From Yaniella halotolerans DSM 15476 (GTDB lineage Bacteria; Actinomycetota; Actinomycetes; Actinomycetales; Micrococcaceae), in the NCBI RefSeq assembly GCF_000420805.1, contig NZ_ATVQ01000001.1, positions 620,001-684,000 on the forward strand: a DNA stretch of 64,000 nt, written 5' to 3'. Shown piece by piece: positions 35,847-43,494 of this stretch. Position 1 is the first letter of the stretch, and the number at the start of each line of letters is the position of its first letter. A program made the position numbers and the translations under genes. Below the pieces are notes generated by a model that had not been told where the DNA came from, made no database searches, and saw only the letters and a program-made list of their open reading frames with translations.

Positions 35847-37691
35847 TCAACCGCTCCTTTCGGTGGTCATGGTGCTCCGCACAATCGTCGAAGAATCCGT
35901 AAGGTAACCAATTTCTGTAATCGACAAAGGCGCCACCTCAGTGCGGCTGATCAACGGATGCGCTGAAGGCATCGCGTTCTCGTGATCGGACGTGAGTTCT
36001 TCGTGGAGCTTTTCTCCCTGACGGAGTCCGGTAAAGACGATGTCGATGTCTTTTCCGGACAGGGAGATCATGCGTTTGGCGACGTCTAAGATGCGCACCG
36101 GTTCTCCCATGTCCAGAATGAGCACTTCGCCAGGGTTGCCAATGCCACCCGCCTGCAGCACAAGCTGGCAGGCTTCGGGGATGGTCATGAAATAGCGGGT
36201 GACGTTGGGGTGTGTGACAGTCAACGGCCCGCCCTGCTCAATCAGGTTGGTGAACGTCGGAAGCATCGAGCCACGACTACCGATGACATTGCCGAACCGG
36301 ACAGATAAATACCGTCCATCCGATTGCTGGTCCATCCAGGACGTCAGTTGCTCCGCTGCCTGTTTCGAATACCCCAACTGGCTGGTTGGGTTGGCGGCCT
36401 TGTCCGTCGAGATATTGACGAACCGTTCAACCTGTACAGATTCAGATGCTTCCAGGACGTTGAGCGTTCCCAACACATTCGTTTTCCACCCTTCTTCGGG
36501 GTAGCGCTCAAGCATTGGCAAATGTTTGAGAGCCGCGGCGTGGAACACGACTTCTGGACGGTAGGCCTCAAAAACCTCGCGAAGAGCTTGGGCATCACGG
36601 ATATCCGCTAAGACCGTTTCTTTGGTACTCAACAGCCCATTCCCGTTGACCGTCAGCTGTGCATGCTGCAGTCCGGTTTCGTCCCGGTCGAGCATGATGA
36701 GCTCAGCGGGGTGAAAACGACTAATCTGCTGGCACAGTACCGAACCAATGGAACCGCCCGCACCGGTGACCAATACGCGTGCACCCGTAAGGTATCCGGC
36801 AATTTCTTCGACGTTGGTCTCCACTGGCGCGCGGCCCAAGAGGTCATAGATGGACAGATCACGTAAATCAGCCGACCGGATGCCCCGTTCAAGGAGCTCG
36901 TCCAACGGGGGGATGATTTTCAACTGCAGGTCGAATTCATCGGCAATACGTTGTACTTCGCCCAGCATCTCCTTCGACGGGGAGGCCACCGCAACGACGA
37001 GCACTTCAACACCGGTCTGGTTAATGAGCTGTGGTAACTGCGTCAACTTCCCCATGACTTTGGCGTGGTATACCTGCACATTAGATTTTTCTGGTGCATC
37101 ATCGACCAAGCCCACCGGCCAGTATTTCGTCCCCGGGGTGGTGACCATCTGACGAATCAGGTTTGTACCTGCTTCGCCAGCCCCAATAACCAGCGTGCGA
37201 ACAACCTGTTTATCTGGGACTGACCGGGACAAGGCCCGCAACCGTTCAGCGAAACGAAGACCAAACATCAAGACCACCGCGACCGGAGCGACAATCAGCC
37301 CGACAGCGACCGGATGATCAAGTGAGTACCCGGTGATAAGGCCCGTCGCAAATAACGTCAGCCCTGTTGCGGTGCCAGCTTTCAAAAGTGCACGAACTTC
37401 GTCGAAACTCCCGACGCTGAAACGCTTACGGTAAAGGAAAAAGCCCCATCCGAATAGCAACTGAGCTGCGCTAGCTACAAGAGCGAGCAGCACTAAGACA
37501 AGTGCTTCAAACGGTGTCACAACGAAGTCGTAGTAGATCAACGACGCACCGAATATCGCCACCGCCCAGCAGGCAATATCCAAATAGCAGTGCAGTTCGC
37601 GATGCCAGGGTTTTGAAGTGTGAGCGTGAGTAGCAGCAGATGAGGTGTGAGTGGTTCTATTCGCATGACGTGGAGCGCTTATCGACGTCAT
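35847..37691 (-). CDS. Membrane UDP-HexNAc 4,6-dehydratase (PglF/CapD-like), second copy
   Basis: 614-residue paralogue of 17334-19166 with the same layout: four N-terminal membrane helices, a linker domain (TLVIGAGEAGTNLIRQM) and a C-terminal SDR domain (VTGAGGSIGSVL, ISTDKAANPT, LGYSK). Here the catalytic position reads LGYSK, not LGHSK. It has no partner aminotransferase nearby, so it may feed a different 6-deoxy sugar or share the region 1 enzymes. Its ATG overlaps the stop of a 36-codon leader ORF as ATGA. Confidence 0.92.
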   Translation of the reverse strand: MTSISAPRHANRTTHTSSAATHAHTSKPWHRELHCYLDIACWAVAIFGASLIYYDFVVTPFEALVLVLLALVASAAQLLFGWGFFLYRKRFSVGSFDEVRALLKAGTATGLTLFATGLITGYSLDHPVAVGLIVAPVAVVLMFGLRFAERLRALSRSVPDKQVVRTLVIGAGEAGTNLIRQMVTTPGTKYWPVGLVDDAPEKSNVQVYHAKVMGKLTQLPQLINQTGVEVLVVAVASPSKEMLGEVQRIADEFDLQLKIIPPLDELLERGIRSADLRDLSIYDLLGRAPVETNVEEIAGYLTGARVLVTGAGGSIGSVLCQQISRFHPAELIMLDRDETGLQHAQLTVNGNGLLSTKETVLADIRDAQALREVFEAYRPEVVFHAAALKHLPMLERYPEEGWKTNVLGTLNVLEASESVQVERFVNISTDKAANPTSQLGYSKQAAEQLTSWMDQQSDGRYLSVRFGNVIGSRGSMLPTFTNLIEQGGPLTVTHPNVTRYFMTIPEACQLVLQAGGIGNPGEVLILDMGEPVRILDVAKRMISLSGKDIDIVFTGLRQGEKLHEELTSDHENAMPSAHPLISRTEVAPLSITEIGYLTDSSTIVRSTMTTERSG

Positions 37692-37798
37692 CGCTTCTCA
37701 CCGCCACGTGTATTCACCCTGGCAATCGGCGTTTTTGCACCCGCAAGAGCCGCAATAAGGGGGCCTTGTATTGGCGTTTGAATGATGCGTTGCATCAT
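37688..37798 (-). CDS. 36-aa leader peptide coupled to the region 2 operon
   Basis: Short ORF (MMQRIIQTPIQGPLIAALAG... ending RGGEKR). It has a perfect ribosome site, GGAGGG, eight nt before the first ATG at 37798. The stop TGA overlaps the ATG of the dehydratase gene as ATGA, while that gene has only a weak site of its own. This arrangement is visible directly; the function (leader peptide for translational coupling, or a small membrane-associated peptide with one short hydrophobic stretch) is inferred. I recognise no homologue. Confidence 0.6.
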   Translation of the reverse strand: MMQRIIQTPIQGPLIAALAGAKTPIARVNTRGGEKR

Positions 37799-38543
37799 GA
37801 CCTAAACCCTCCGGTTCAGCAAGAATACTGACAATAGTGTGAGTGAGCGTGAGCAGTCGGCAGACTGCACGAACTACCGGTACAGGGCTATTCCCCGAGC
37901 GTTTAGGCCATATTGCTGAGGGTTGGTGTATAAGCCCATTCGATGACTCAGAGTGCCTATAACTGTGAGGTCTTGTCACGTTATGTGGTGTGAGTCATGT
38001 CTTCTGAGAAAGACTCTAACTAGAGAAAGGTTTACTCAATACGGCACTGGAGGAAATCAACCCGCGCATCACCCTTGTCATTACGAAACAGGTCCGCACT
38101 GCGCCTTTTACAGCCGCATTTCACCCTTCAAAAGATTGCAAAAACGCATGTCAGATAGGATATTTTGAGTACCACCACGCCGAGGGTGGGCCATATGAGC
38201 AAATCAGCAGCTCAAAATAACCCCATCCGTCACCCTGGCGGTCACCCTAGCTGCGAGCTGTATCGACTCATGGCGAAGCCATAATCGTCATGGTCTAAAC
38301 CGTCAGCGCTTGCTCTGCAGACATTCCGAGGATTCAGTCCGATTACAGCTATCACGAAAGTGACGCGCGCCACAACTGGAGGGTGTTTTGGGCGCTCGGC
38401 CCCGGAAGCCAACAATGCAGGCGCGTTGAGGCCGGTTCAAGTTAGCGATGCCAGTTATCAAGCCGTATTGTCTAGACAAATTTGTCACACTCATTAGTTC
38501 TAACGACAACCACTTCACAGCCTCGTCTGCTATAAGTGGGCAG
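37799..38543. other. Divergent intergenic region between the operon leader and the M50 gene
   Basis: About 745 bp that must hold the promoter of the region 2 operon on the minus strand; I could not fix a convincing -35/-10 pair. On the plus strand TATAAG at 38531-38536 lies seven nt before the M50 start GTG. A 29-codon plus ORF (38195-38284, MSKSAAQNNPIRHPGG...) follows GAGGGTGGG and could be a small gene, but support is thin. Confidence 0.4.
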
Positions 38544-39254
38544 GTGTTTGAAGAACTTTGGGAACGCGCCACCAGCGTCCAACCACCGCTGACAGAACTC
38601 TGGGTAGGCATCATCGGAGTTGCCGCGCTGCTATTCACGTGGTCGCCACTGGGTTATCGACTGGTGCGGCACTTGGCAACGCTGCTCCACGAAGCCGGCC
38701 ACGCATTCATCGCAGTCCTCGTCGGGCGCCGACTCAGTGGCATTCGGCTGCACTCAGATACTTCTGGACTAACAGTTTCCCGCGGCCGACCAACCGGACC
38801 AGGCATGGTCGCAACCTTGCTGGCAGGATATCCTGCCCCCGCGATCGTTGGGCTGGGTGGCGCTTGGCTCGTCAGCAATGGCTATGCCGCCGGTTCCATG
38901 TGGGCACTAGTCCTGCTGTGTACTCTGATGTTGCTGTTGATTCGCAACCTCTATGGACTGTGGGTTGTGCTAGTTACTGGTGTCGGGGTCGCGGTGCTTT
39001 CATGGACGGCTACACATGAAGTCTTATCCATCGCAGCATATCTGATGGTGTGGTCGTTGCTGCTGGTTGCTCCACGCGCTGTGGTGGAACTCCAGCGTAG
39101 TCGCCACCGTCGCAGTAGAAGCCGTAGCGGCAGTGACGCCGATCAATTAGCCGGACTCACTCGCATGCCAGCAGGTCTGTGGATTGGGGTCTTTTGGCTT
39201 ATGAGTGTCGCTTGCCTACTGGGTGGTGGCTGGTTGCTGCTCGGTAACCTTTGA
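38544..39254 (+). CDS. M50 family membrane metallopeptidase
   Basis: 236-residue membrane protein of the M50B-like group found in actinobacteria. The zinc motif HEAGH is at residues 49-53 within the second hydrophobic segment. About five more membrane segments follow, and a basic Arg/Ser stretch lies near ~190-200. The protease would cut within the membrane, but no substrate is known for this group. Start: GTG at 38544, seven nt after TATAAG (likely leaderless). An ATG at 38448 would add 32 residues without a ribosome site. The 3' end overlaps the convergent gene by 39 bp. Confidence 0.82.
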   Translation: MFEELWERATSVQPPLTELWVGIIGVAALLFTWSPLGYRLVRHLATLLHEAGHAFIAVLVGRRLSGIRLHSDTSGLTVSRGRPTGPGMVATLLAGYPAPAIVGLGGAWLVSNGYAAGSMWALVLLCTLMLLLIRNLYGLWVVLVTGVGVAVLSWTATHEVLSIAAYLMVWSLLLVAPRAVVELQRSRHRRSRSRSGSDADQLAGLTRMPAGLWIGVFWLMSVACLLGGGWLLLGNL

Positions 39255-40199
39255 TGAACCTGCTCGGCAAGATTTTACCCAGCCGTCGGCACTGTCCCAG
39301 GCACAGATAATGCCGACACCTAGGCCGAGGATCACACCCATGATGTAGAGCGCATCGGGGGTTGCCCCGTTCGATAGCGCTAGCTCGATGATCTCTGCAC
39401 TAAAGAGTTCTCCCCGAGCCAGCAGAGTGATAGCCCAGCTGAAGAAGAGTACGGCCAGGATGGTATTTGTCATGGCTAGCGGGGTGCTCCAGCGACCTCG
39501 CACGAACAAGAGGATTGCGAATCCGATTTCTAGGGCGATGATTGCCAACAGCCCGAGCATGGCCCAAGGCCAGAGCTCTGGGTTGAGGACCGGGATTGCT
39601 TCTTGGTTATGCTGCACAAAGCCACGGAGCTGATCCCAGGCTAAGGCCACAAGCATCAGCCCCAAGAAGACGAGGGAGGGGACGAGTTCTTGGCTTCCGG
39701 GATGCTCTTTGCGTGGTTCTGGCAATTGGTCGATATCCCAGGTTTCACCGGTTTCGAACCCGGTCCGGTCCATGGTGGCAAAGACTAGAGTGACCCAGAA
39801 GCCGACGTGGACGAACGCACTGAGGCCGGTCGCTAGTGACTCTCCAATGATCTCGCCCAGCGGCGAGCCTGCCAGGAAGTGCCCGCCCGCCACCAGGACG
39901 AAGAACACAGTGGGCACAATGATGAGCAAGAGCTTCAGAACGCGCCACCATGCCAGGTAGTACCGCGGACCGATAAGCTGTAGCGGTCGATCAACATAGC
40001 TCGCCGCCAGCACAGCCGGATCACCGAGCTCCGTGAGCACCACTCGTTCTGCTGTTTCGCGCTCTTCGCCTTGATCGATGTGTGCTTCAACGGCATCGTC
40101 AATCGAGGCTGCTAATTCAGCGTGAACATCTGCTTGCAGGTCAGCGGGAAGGTGTTTGACTGTCGCTGCGATATATCGTTCGGGTAGTGGAGTAGTCAT
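39216..40199 (-). CDS. PadR-associated multi-pass membrane protein
   Basis: 327-residue protein with an N-terminal soluble alpha-helical domain (~1-65: LPERYIAATVKHLPADLQADV..., LTELGDPAVLAASYVD). This matches the permease-prefix/HAAS-type domain that pairs with PadR regulators. About six or seven membrane segments follow. It probably works with the PadR protein upstream as a sensing or transport unit; the ligand is unknown. Start ATG at 40199 has a strong GAGGAGA ribosome site and lies one nt after the PadR stop, so the pair is translated together. Confidence 0.8.
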   Translation of the reverse strand: MTTPLPERYIAATVKHLPADLQADVHAELAASIDDAVEAHIDQGEERETAERVVLTELGDPAVLAASYVDRPLQLIGPRYYLAWWRVLKLLLIIVPTVFFVLVAGGHFLAGSPLGEIIGESLATGLSAFVHVGFWVTLVFATMDRTGFETGETWDIDQLPEPRKEHPGSQELVPSLVFLGLMLVALAWDQLRGFVQHNQEAIPVLNPELWPWAMLGLLAIIALEIGFAILLFVRGRWSTPLAMTNTILAVLFFSWAITLLARGELFSAEIIELALSNGATPDALYIMGVILGLGVGIICAWDSADGWVKSCRAGSSKVTEQQPATTQ

Positions 40200-40200
40200 C

Positions 40201-40548
40201 TTATTTCTCCTCATTGGTGAGGGGATCGTCGCCCAACGAATCGATGGCTTCAGACAGTGTCTGCCATTCGCTGTGCATAGCCTGAGCCAGGTAAATGCCT
40301 TGCTTTGAGGTTTGGTAAAACTTTCGTGGTCGAGATTCGCCGGTGTCCCAGTGGCTCGTCAGATGCCCTTGCTTTTCTAGGCGCCGCAAGAGTGGATAGA
40401 GCGTATTGGCTTCGGTGGCAAAACCCGCGCTCTGCAGATCTTCCAGCAGCCCGTATCCATAGCCGGGGGTGCACAGTAATTGCAAGCATGCCAACACCAC
40501 GGTGCCGCGGCGCAGCTCTTGTAGATGGGGCTCAACTTCTTCGACCAT
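40201..40548 (-). CDS. PadR family transcriptional regulator
   Basis: 115-residue winged-helix repressor. It has the PadR signature: LQELRRGTVVLACLQLL (helix 1-2), GYGYGLLEDLQ, NTLYPLLRRLEKQGHL (recognition helix and wing) and PRKFYQTSKQG. It probably represses its own operon with the membrane protein. The start ATG at 40548 is seven nt after a -10 box, and a palindrome overlaps the promoter, consistent with autoregulation and a leaderless mRNA. A GTG at 40557 is an upstream alternative that would fall within the promoter. Confidence 0.92.
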   Translation of the reverse strand: MVEEVEPHLQELRRGTVVLACLQLLCTPGYGYGLLEDLQSAGFATEANTLYPLLRRLEKQGHLTSHWDTGESRPRKFYQTSKQGIYLAQAMHSEWQTLSEAIDSLGDDPLTNEEK

Positions 40549-40555
40549 ACGCAAC

Positions 40556-40585
40556 ACGATACTGTGTCTGACACACTATCGTCAA
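40556..40585 (-). promoter_or_regulatory. PadR promoter with palindromic operator
   Basis: Minus-strand TTGACG (40580-40585) and TATCGT (40556-40561) are 18 bp apart. The 21-bp imperfect palindrome 40559-40579 (ATACTGTGTC, T, then GACACACTAT) fills the spacer and -10 box. A PadR dimer bound there would block RNA polymerase. Confidence 0.6.
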
Positions 40586-40688
40586 TGGCACACATGAAAT
40601 GAGCTCGACCAGCGACACGTCGGGCTGGCGTATGCCAGCTCACAGTAATGTTGAGCAGGTACGCCACCGAACCACACTGGAGGAATCT

Positions 40689-41681
40689 GTGTCCTTGCCG
40701 GCTGTCCTACAAGGCTCCTTTCGCCTACCTGTCATGTCTGCGCCGATGTTTCTTGCTTCGGGTCCGGAGCTTGTAAAAGCTCAATGTCAGGCAGGCATTA
40801 TTGGCTCATTCCCCGCGTTGAATGCTCGCCCTACTTCATTGCTCGACGACTGGCTGTCGGAGATCGCCGAGGACAATGCAGCTTTTGCTCGCCGGAACCC
40901 GGATGCCACGGTGGCACCGTTTGCAGTGAACCAGATTGTGCACCGCACCAACACTCGGCTTGAGCAAGACATGGAAGTCATCGTTAAACACAAAGTGCCG
41001 ATCGTGATTACCTCTCTGGGTGCTCGTCCAGAGGTCAACGAAGCCGTGCACTCCTACGGCGGTATTGTGCTGCACGATGTCATCCACAATCGCTTTGCTC
41101 AGAAGGCCGTCGAAAAGGGCGCTGATGGCCTCATTGCAGTGGCTGCCGGTGCCGGTGGGCACGCTGGAACGCAATCACCGTTTGCACTCGTTCAGGAAAT
41201 TCGCGTATGGTTCGATGGCCCACTCATGCTCTCCGGCGCTATCGCCCACGGTCGGTCTATTCTCGCCGCCCAGGCCGCCGGCGCAGACATGGCGTATGTC
41301 GGTAGTGCGTTCCTGTCCACGCAGGAAGCCAATATCGTGCCCGAATACCGGCAGATGGTTCTGGACAGCAGCGCTTCCGACGTGGTGTACAGCAACTATT
41401 TCACTGGCATCCACGGCAACTACCTTCGTGGCAGCATTACTGCAGCAGGCTATGATGCGGACGCTCTGCCGACACCAGAAGAAGGGGCCTCCCCTGCCTC
41501 CGCTAGGGCAGCCGGTTCGAAGGCCTGGAAAGACGTTTGGGGTTCTGGCCAAGGCATTGGTGCCTTGAAGGAAACAACCACCGTCAGTGGCTTGGTCGAA
41601 CGCTTCGAGTCCGAATACCACGAGGCCATTGAGCAGCTGAATCAGCAAACCTTATCGACCAATACGATCTCGGTGAGCTAA
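40689..41681 (+). CDS. NAD(P)H-dependent flavin oxidoreductase (nitronate monooxygenase)
   Basis: 330-residue FMN-dependent TIM-barrel enzyme of the 2-nitropropane dioxygenase family. These oxidise propionate 3-nitronate or other nitronates and protect against them. Visible motifs: PVMSAPMFLASGPELVKA at the N-terminus, the FMN/catalytic region AAGAGGHAGTQSPFAL, and AQAAGADMAYVGSAFLST. Start: the GTG at 40689 has GGAGGA about five nt upstream; the longer frame from 40599 lacks a site. It is divergent from padR. The physiological substrate is not known. Confidence 0.9.
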   Translation: MSLPAVLQGSFRLPVMSAPMFLASGPELVKAQCQAGIIGSFPALNARPTSLLDDWLSEIAEDNAAFARRNPDATVAPFAVNQIVHRTNTRLEQDMEVIVKHKVPIVITSLGARPEVNEAVHSYGGIVLHDVIHNRFAQKAVEKGADGLIAVAAGAGGHAGTQSPFALVQEIRVWFDGPLMLSGAIAHGRSILAAQAAGADMAYVGSAFLSTQEANIVPEYRQMVLDSSASDVVYSNYFTGIHGNYLRGSITAAGYDADALPTPEEGASPASARAAGSKAWKDVWGSGQGIGALKETTTVSGLVERFESEYHEAIEQLNQQTLSTNTISVS

Positions 41682-41751
41682 CGCCGTGACCCCTTGCTTC
41701 CAACCTCTCGGCCATGTACCTGATGATGCGCGGTCGGTAGGGTGAAGCGTC

Positions 41752-42120
41752 ATGACGCGACTATTTGATCCCCGGAATCGCCAGCTGACTGAACATCAAG
41801 CTCGTCGTTACGCGATGTTTGAAGCACTCCACACAACAGTCGATTTTCTTGCTGCGTTCCTGTTTGTTGTCGGCAGCGTGCTCTTCTTTTTCAAAGAGCT
41901 CCAAACAGCAGGCACCGTAGGCTTTTTGGTTGGCTCGTTGTTCTTCGCAGCGAAGCCCAGTATTCGCTTGGCTCGTGAGGTGTGGCTGGCACGTTCGGGC
42001 CGCCTGGACCGCTTGGCAGCAAACGCTCCTGAAGCACCGCGTTTATTCCATGGTCGAGGCGAGGACACGTCTTCCAAACACAAAGATACGTCATCGGATG
42101 ACAAGCAGGGCTCACCTTAG
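41752..42120 (+). CDS. YrhK-domain membrane protein
   Basis: 122-residue protein with a YrhK domain. It has an N-terminal basic segment (RRYAMFEALHT), then two membrane helices (~25-45 and ~50-70) with a short turn, and SIRLAREVWLAR at the end of the domain. The last 40 residues are hydrophilic. Function of the family is unknown. TAGGGT lies eight nt before the ATG, consistent with a leaderless mRNA. Its stop overlaps the stop of the convergent ArsA gene by 4 bp. Confidence 0.8.
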   Translation: MTRLFDPRNRQLTEHQARRYAMFEALHTTVDFLAAFLFVVGSVLFFFKELQTAGTVGFLVGSLFFAAKPSIRLAREVWLARSGRLDRLAANAPEAPRLFHGRGEDTSSKHKDTSSDDKQGSP

Positions 42121-43097
42121 CTGAGCTGCTGGGCTAACTGGTCCAGTGCTTCACGGCCGACGAGATCTCCGGCCAGCAGTGGCACCGTATCCATGGGCAC
42201 CCTGGGCAGTTGTTCTTGCAGGAAGGCCACGTACTGGTCTTCTTGGACTCGGCGGGACGCTAAGAATTCTCCGGCATCGGTGGGTGACAGTCGGTTCACC
42301 ACGAACCCACCGACATCCACACCGGTATCCCGGAGCTGGTTATACAACTCCACAGATTCCAGTACCGGCACGCGTTCACCGATCAACACAATGACAAAGC
42401 TGGTGGTCTTGGCATCGGTGAGCACATTGCGCATCATCTCAAAGCGGTTCTTGCGTCGCAGCAGCATCCGCCGGATGCGACGGTCTCGATTTTCTCCGGT
42501 TGTCGATTGTGGATCATCGTCGCCGTCGATGGCTCTGATCGCTGCCCCAAACTTCTCTGCCTTAGTCCGCCGGTTCAATAATCCTTCGGTCCAGAAGGTC
42601 ATGATTTCCGGCAGCGCCATCAGTCGTGCCGTATGCCCCGAGGGCGCGGTATCGAAAATAATCAGGTCGTGATCGTCCAGCCCGTATTCGATGGTCATCG
42701 CGATGCGTTCCAACATCGCTGACTCATGTGTCCCGGGAGTTTGGGCTGCCAGGTTCAGGTGTTGTGTCACCTGCGGGTGTAAGTGCTGGGGCATGAAGTC
42801 ACGCAGGGTCTCGCCGACTTCAGCCAGATAATCCTTGATGGTGGCTTGCGGATCAATCTCTACACCGTCCACTCCCCCGGTGCCATCTTCGGCTCGGAAC
42901 AGTTCAACTGCTGTATCACCGACCGGCTGTTCCCAGAGGTGGCCGAGGTTGTGTGCCGGGTCGGTTGAGACCAGCAGGACACGTCTGCCACTCATGGCTT
43001 GGTGCAGTGCAACGGCCGAAGCGGTGACGGTTTTTCCGACGCCACCTTTGCCTCCAAGGAAGAGGACTTTGCGTTGACTTGCGAGTTCGAGCAGCAT
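42117..43097 (-). CDS. ArsA/Get3-family ATPase
   Basis: 326-residue SIMIBI ATPase. It has the deviant P-loop GGKGGVGKT (residues 15-23) with signature Lys17, switch-like VSTDPAHNLG (~43-52) and FDTAPSGHT (~155). No arsB, arsC or arsR is nearby, and the Cys residues that bind arsenite in classical ArsA are not apparent, so arsenite transport is unlikely. It is paired with a cory-CC-star gene 14 nt upstream, a pairing seen in other actinobacteria. A role in handling a hydrophobic or metal-bound partner protein is inference. Confidence 0.87.
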   Translation of the reverse strand: MLLELASQRKVLFLGGKGGVGKTVTASAVALHQAMSGRRVLLVSTDPAHNLGHLWEQPVGDTAVELFRAEDGTGGVDGVEIDPQATIKDYLAEVGETLRDFMPQHLHPQVTQHLNLAAQTPGTHESAMLERIAMTIEYGLDDHDLIIFDTAPSGHTARLMALPEIMTFWTEGLLNRRTKAEKFGAAIRAIDGDDDPQSTTGENRDRRIRRMLLRRKNRFEMMRNVLTDAKTTSFVIVLIGERVPVLESVELYNQLRDTGVDVGGFVVNRLSPTDAGEFLASRRVQEDQYVAFLQEQLPRVPMDTVPLLAGDLVGREALDQLAQQLS

Positions 43098-43111
43098 CCC
43101 GGGTAGGCCTT

Positions 43112-43366
43112 TCAGCAGCAGTTCATGCCGTCAAAAGGAGACCGCTCCAGTCCCTGGCGGACGTGCCATTCGTGCATACGGTCTAACATCTCTGGCAACA
43201 ATTCCAGCGTGACACCGGAGGCAGGATTCGGGACACCCAGGGCTTCGGACATCACCAGCATCATGAACAGATCTTCTTCATCACGCTGGGCACGAGCAAA
43301 GGTCTTACGGTAGGGCCCCACGTAGTATTCTTTCAGGCCTGCGCTGAAGCGTTGCCACCAACTCAT
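43112..43366 (-). CDS. Cory-CC-star protein
   Basis: 84-residue protein of the small family named for its terminal Cys-Cys followed by the stop. Here it ends FDGMNCC. The body is helical with LKEYYVGPYRKTFARAQRDEEDLF and SEALGVPNPASG, matching the family pattern as I recall it. It is 14 nt upstream of the ArsA-type ATPase gene in the same direction. The C-terminal CC could bind metal, be lipid-modified or act as a tail recognised by the ATPase; none of these is shown by the sequence. Confidence 0.85.
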   Translation of the reverse strand: MSWWQRFSAGLKEYYVGPYRKTFARAQRDEEDLFMMLVMSEALGVPNPASGVTLELLPEMLDRMHEWHVRQGLERSPFDGMNCC

Positions 43367-43459
43367 TGTCTGTACCTAACGTGCTGGAATTCCGCCGGTT
43401 TTCCATGAAGTTTCTTGGCTCTGACCCTAGCAAACATGACCTCGCATGAGCACCCGCTT

Positions 43460-43487
43460 TTGACTCTGTCTGGGGACGCTCTAGCAT
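43460..43487 (+). promoter_or_regulatory. Promoter of the MFS gene (leaderless)
   Basis: TTGACT (43460-43465), a 16-bp spacer and TAGCAT (43482-43487). The GTG start at 43495 is seven nt after the -10 box, so transcription should begin at or next to the start codon. No ribosome site is present. Confidence 0.7.
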
Positions 43488-43494
43488 TACCTGC

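Noticed and set aside
37698-37979. 93-codon minus ORF overlapping the leader region
   Set aside because: No ribosome site and a different frame from the 36-codon leader, which has a strong one.
41175-41648. 157-codon minus ORF inside the nitronate monooxygenase gene
   Set aside because: Antisense shadow of a conserved enzyme.
42117-43097. Arsenite pump ATPase
   Set aside because: No ars genes nearby and no arsenite-binding Cys set visible; kept as a general ArsA/Get3 ATPase.
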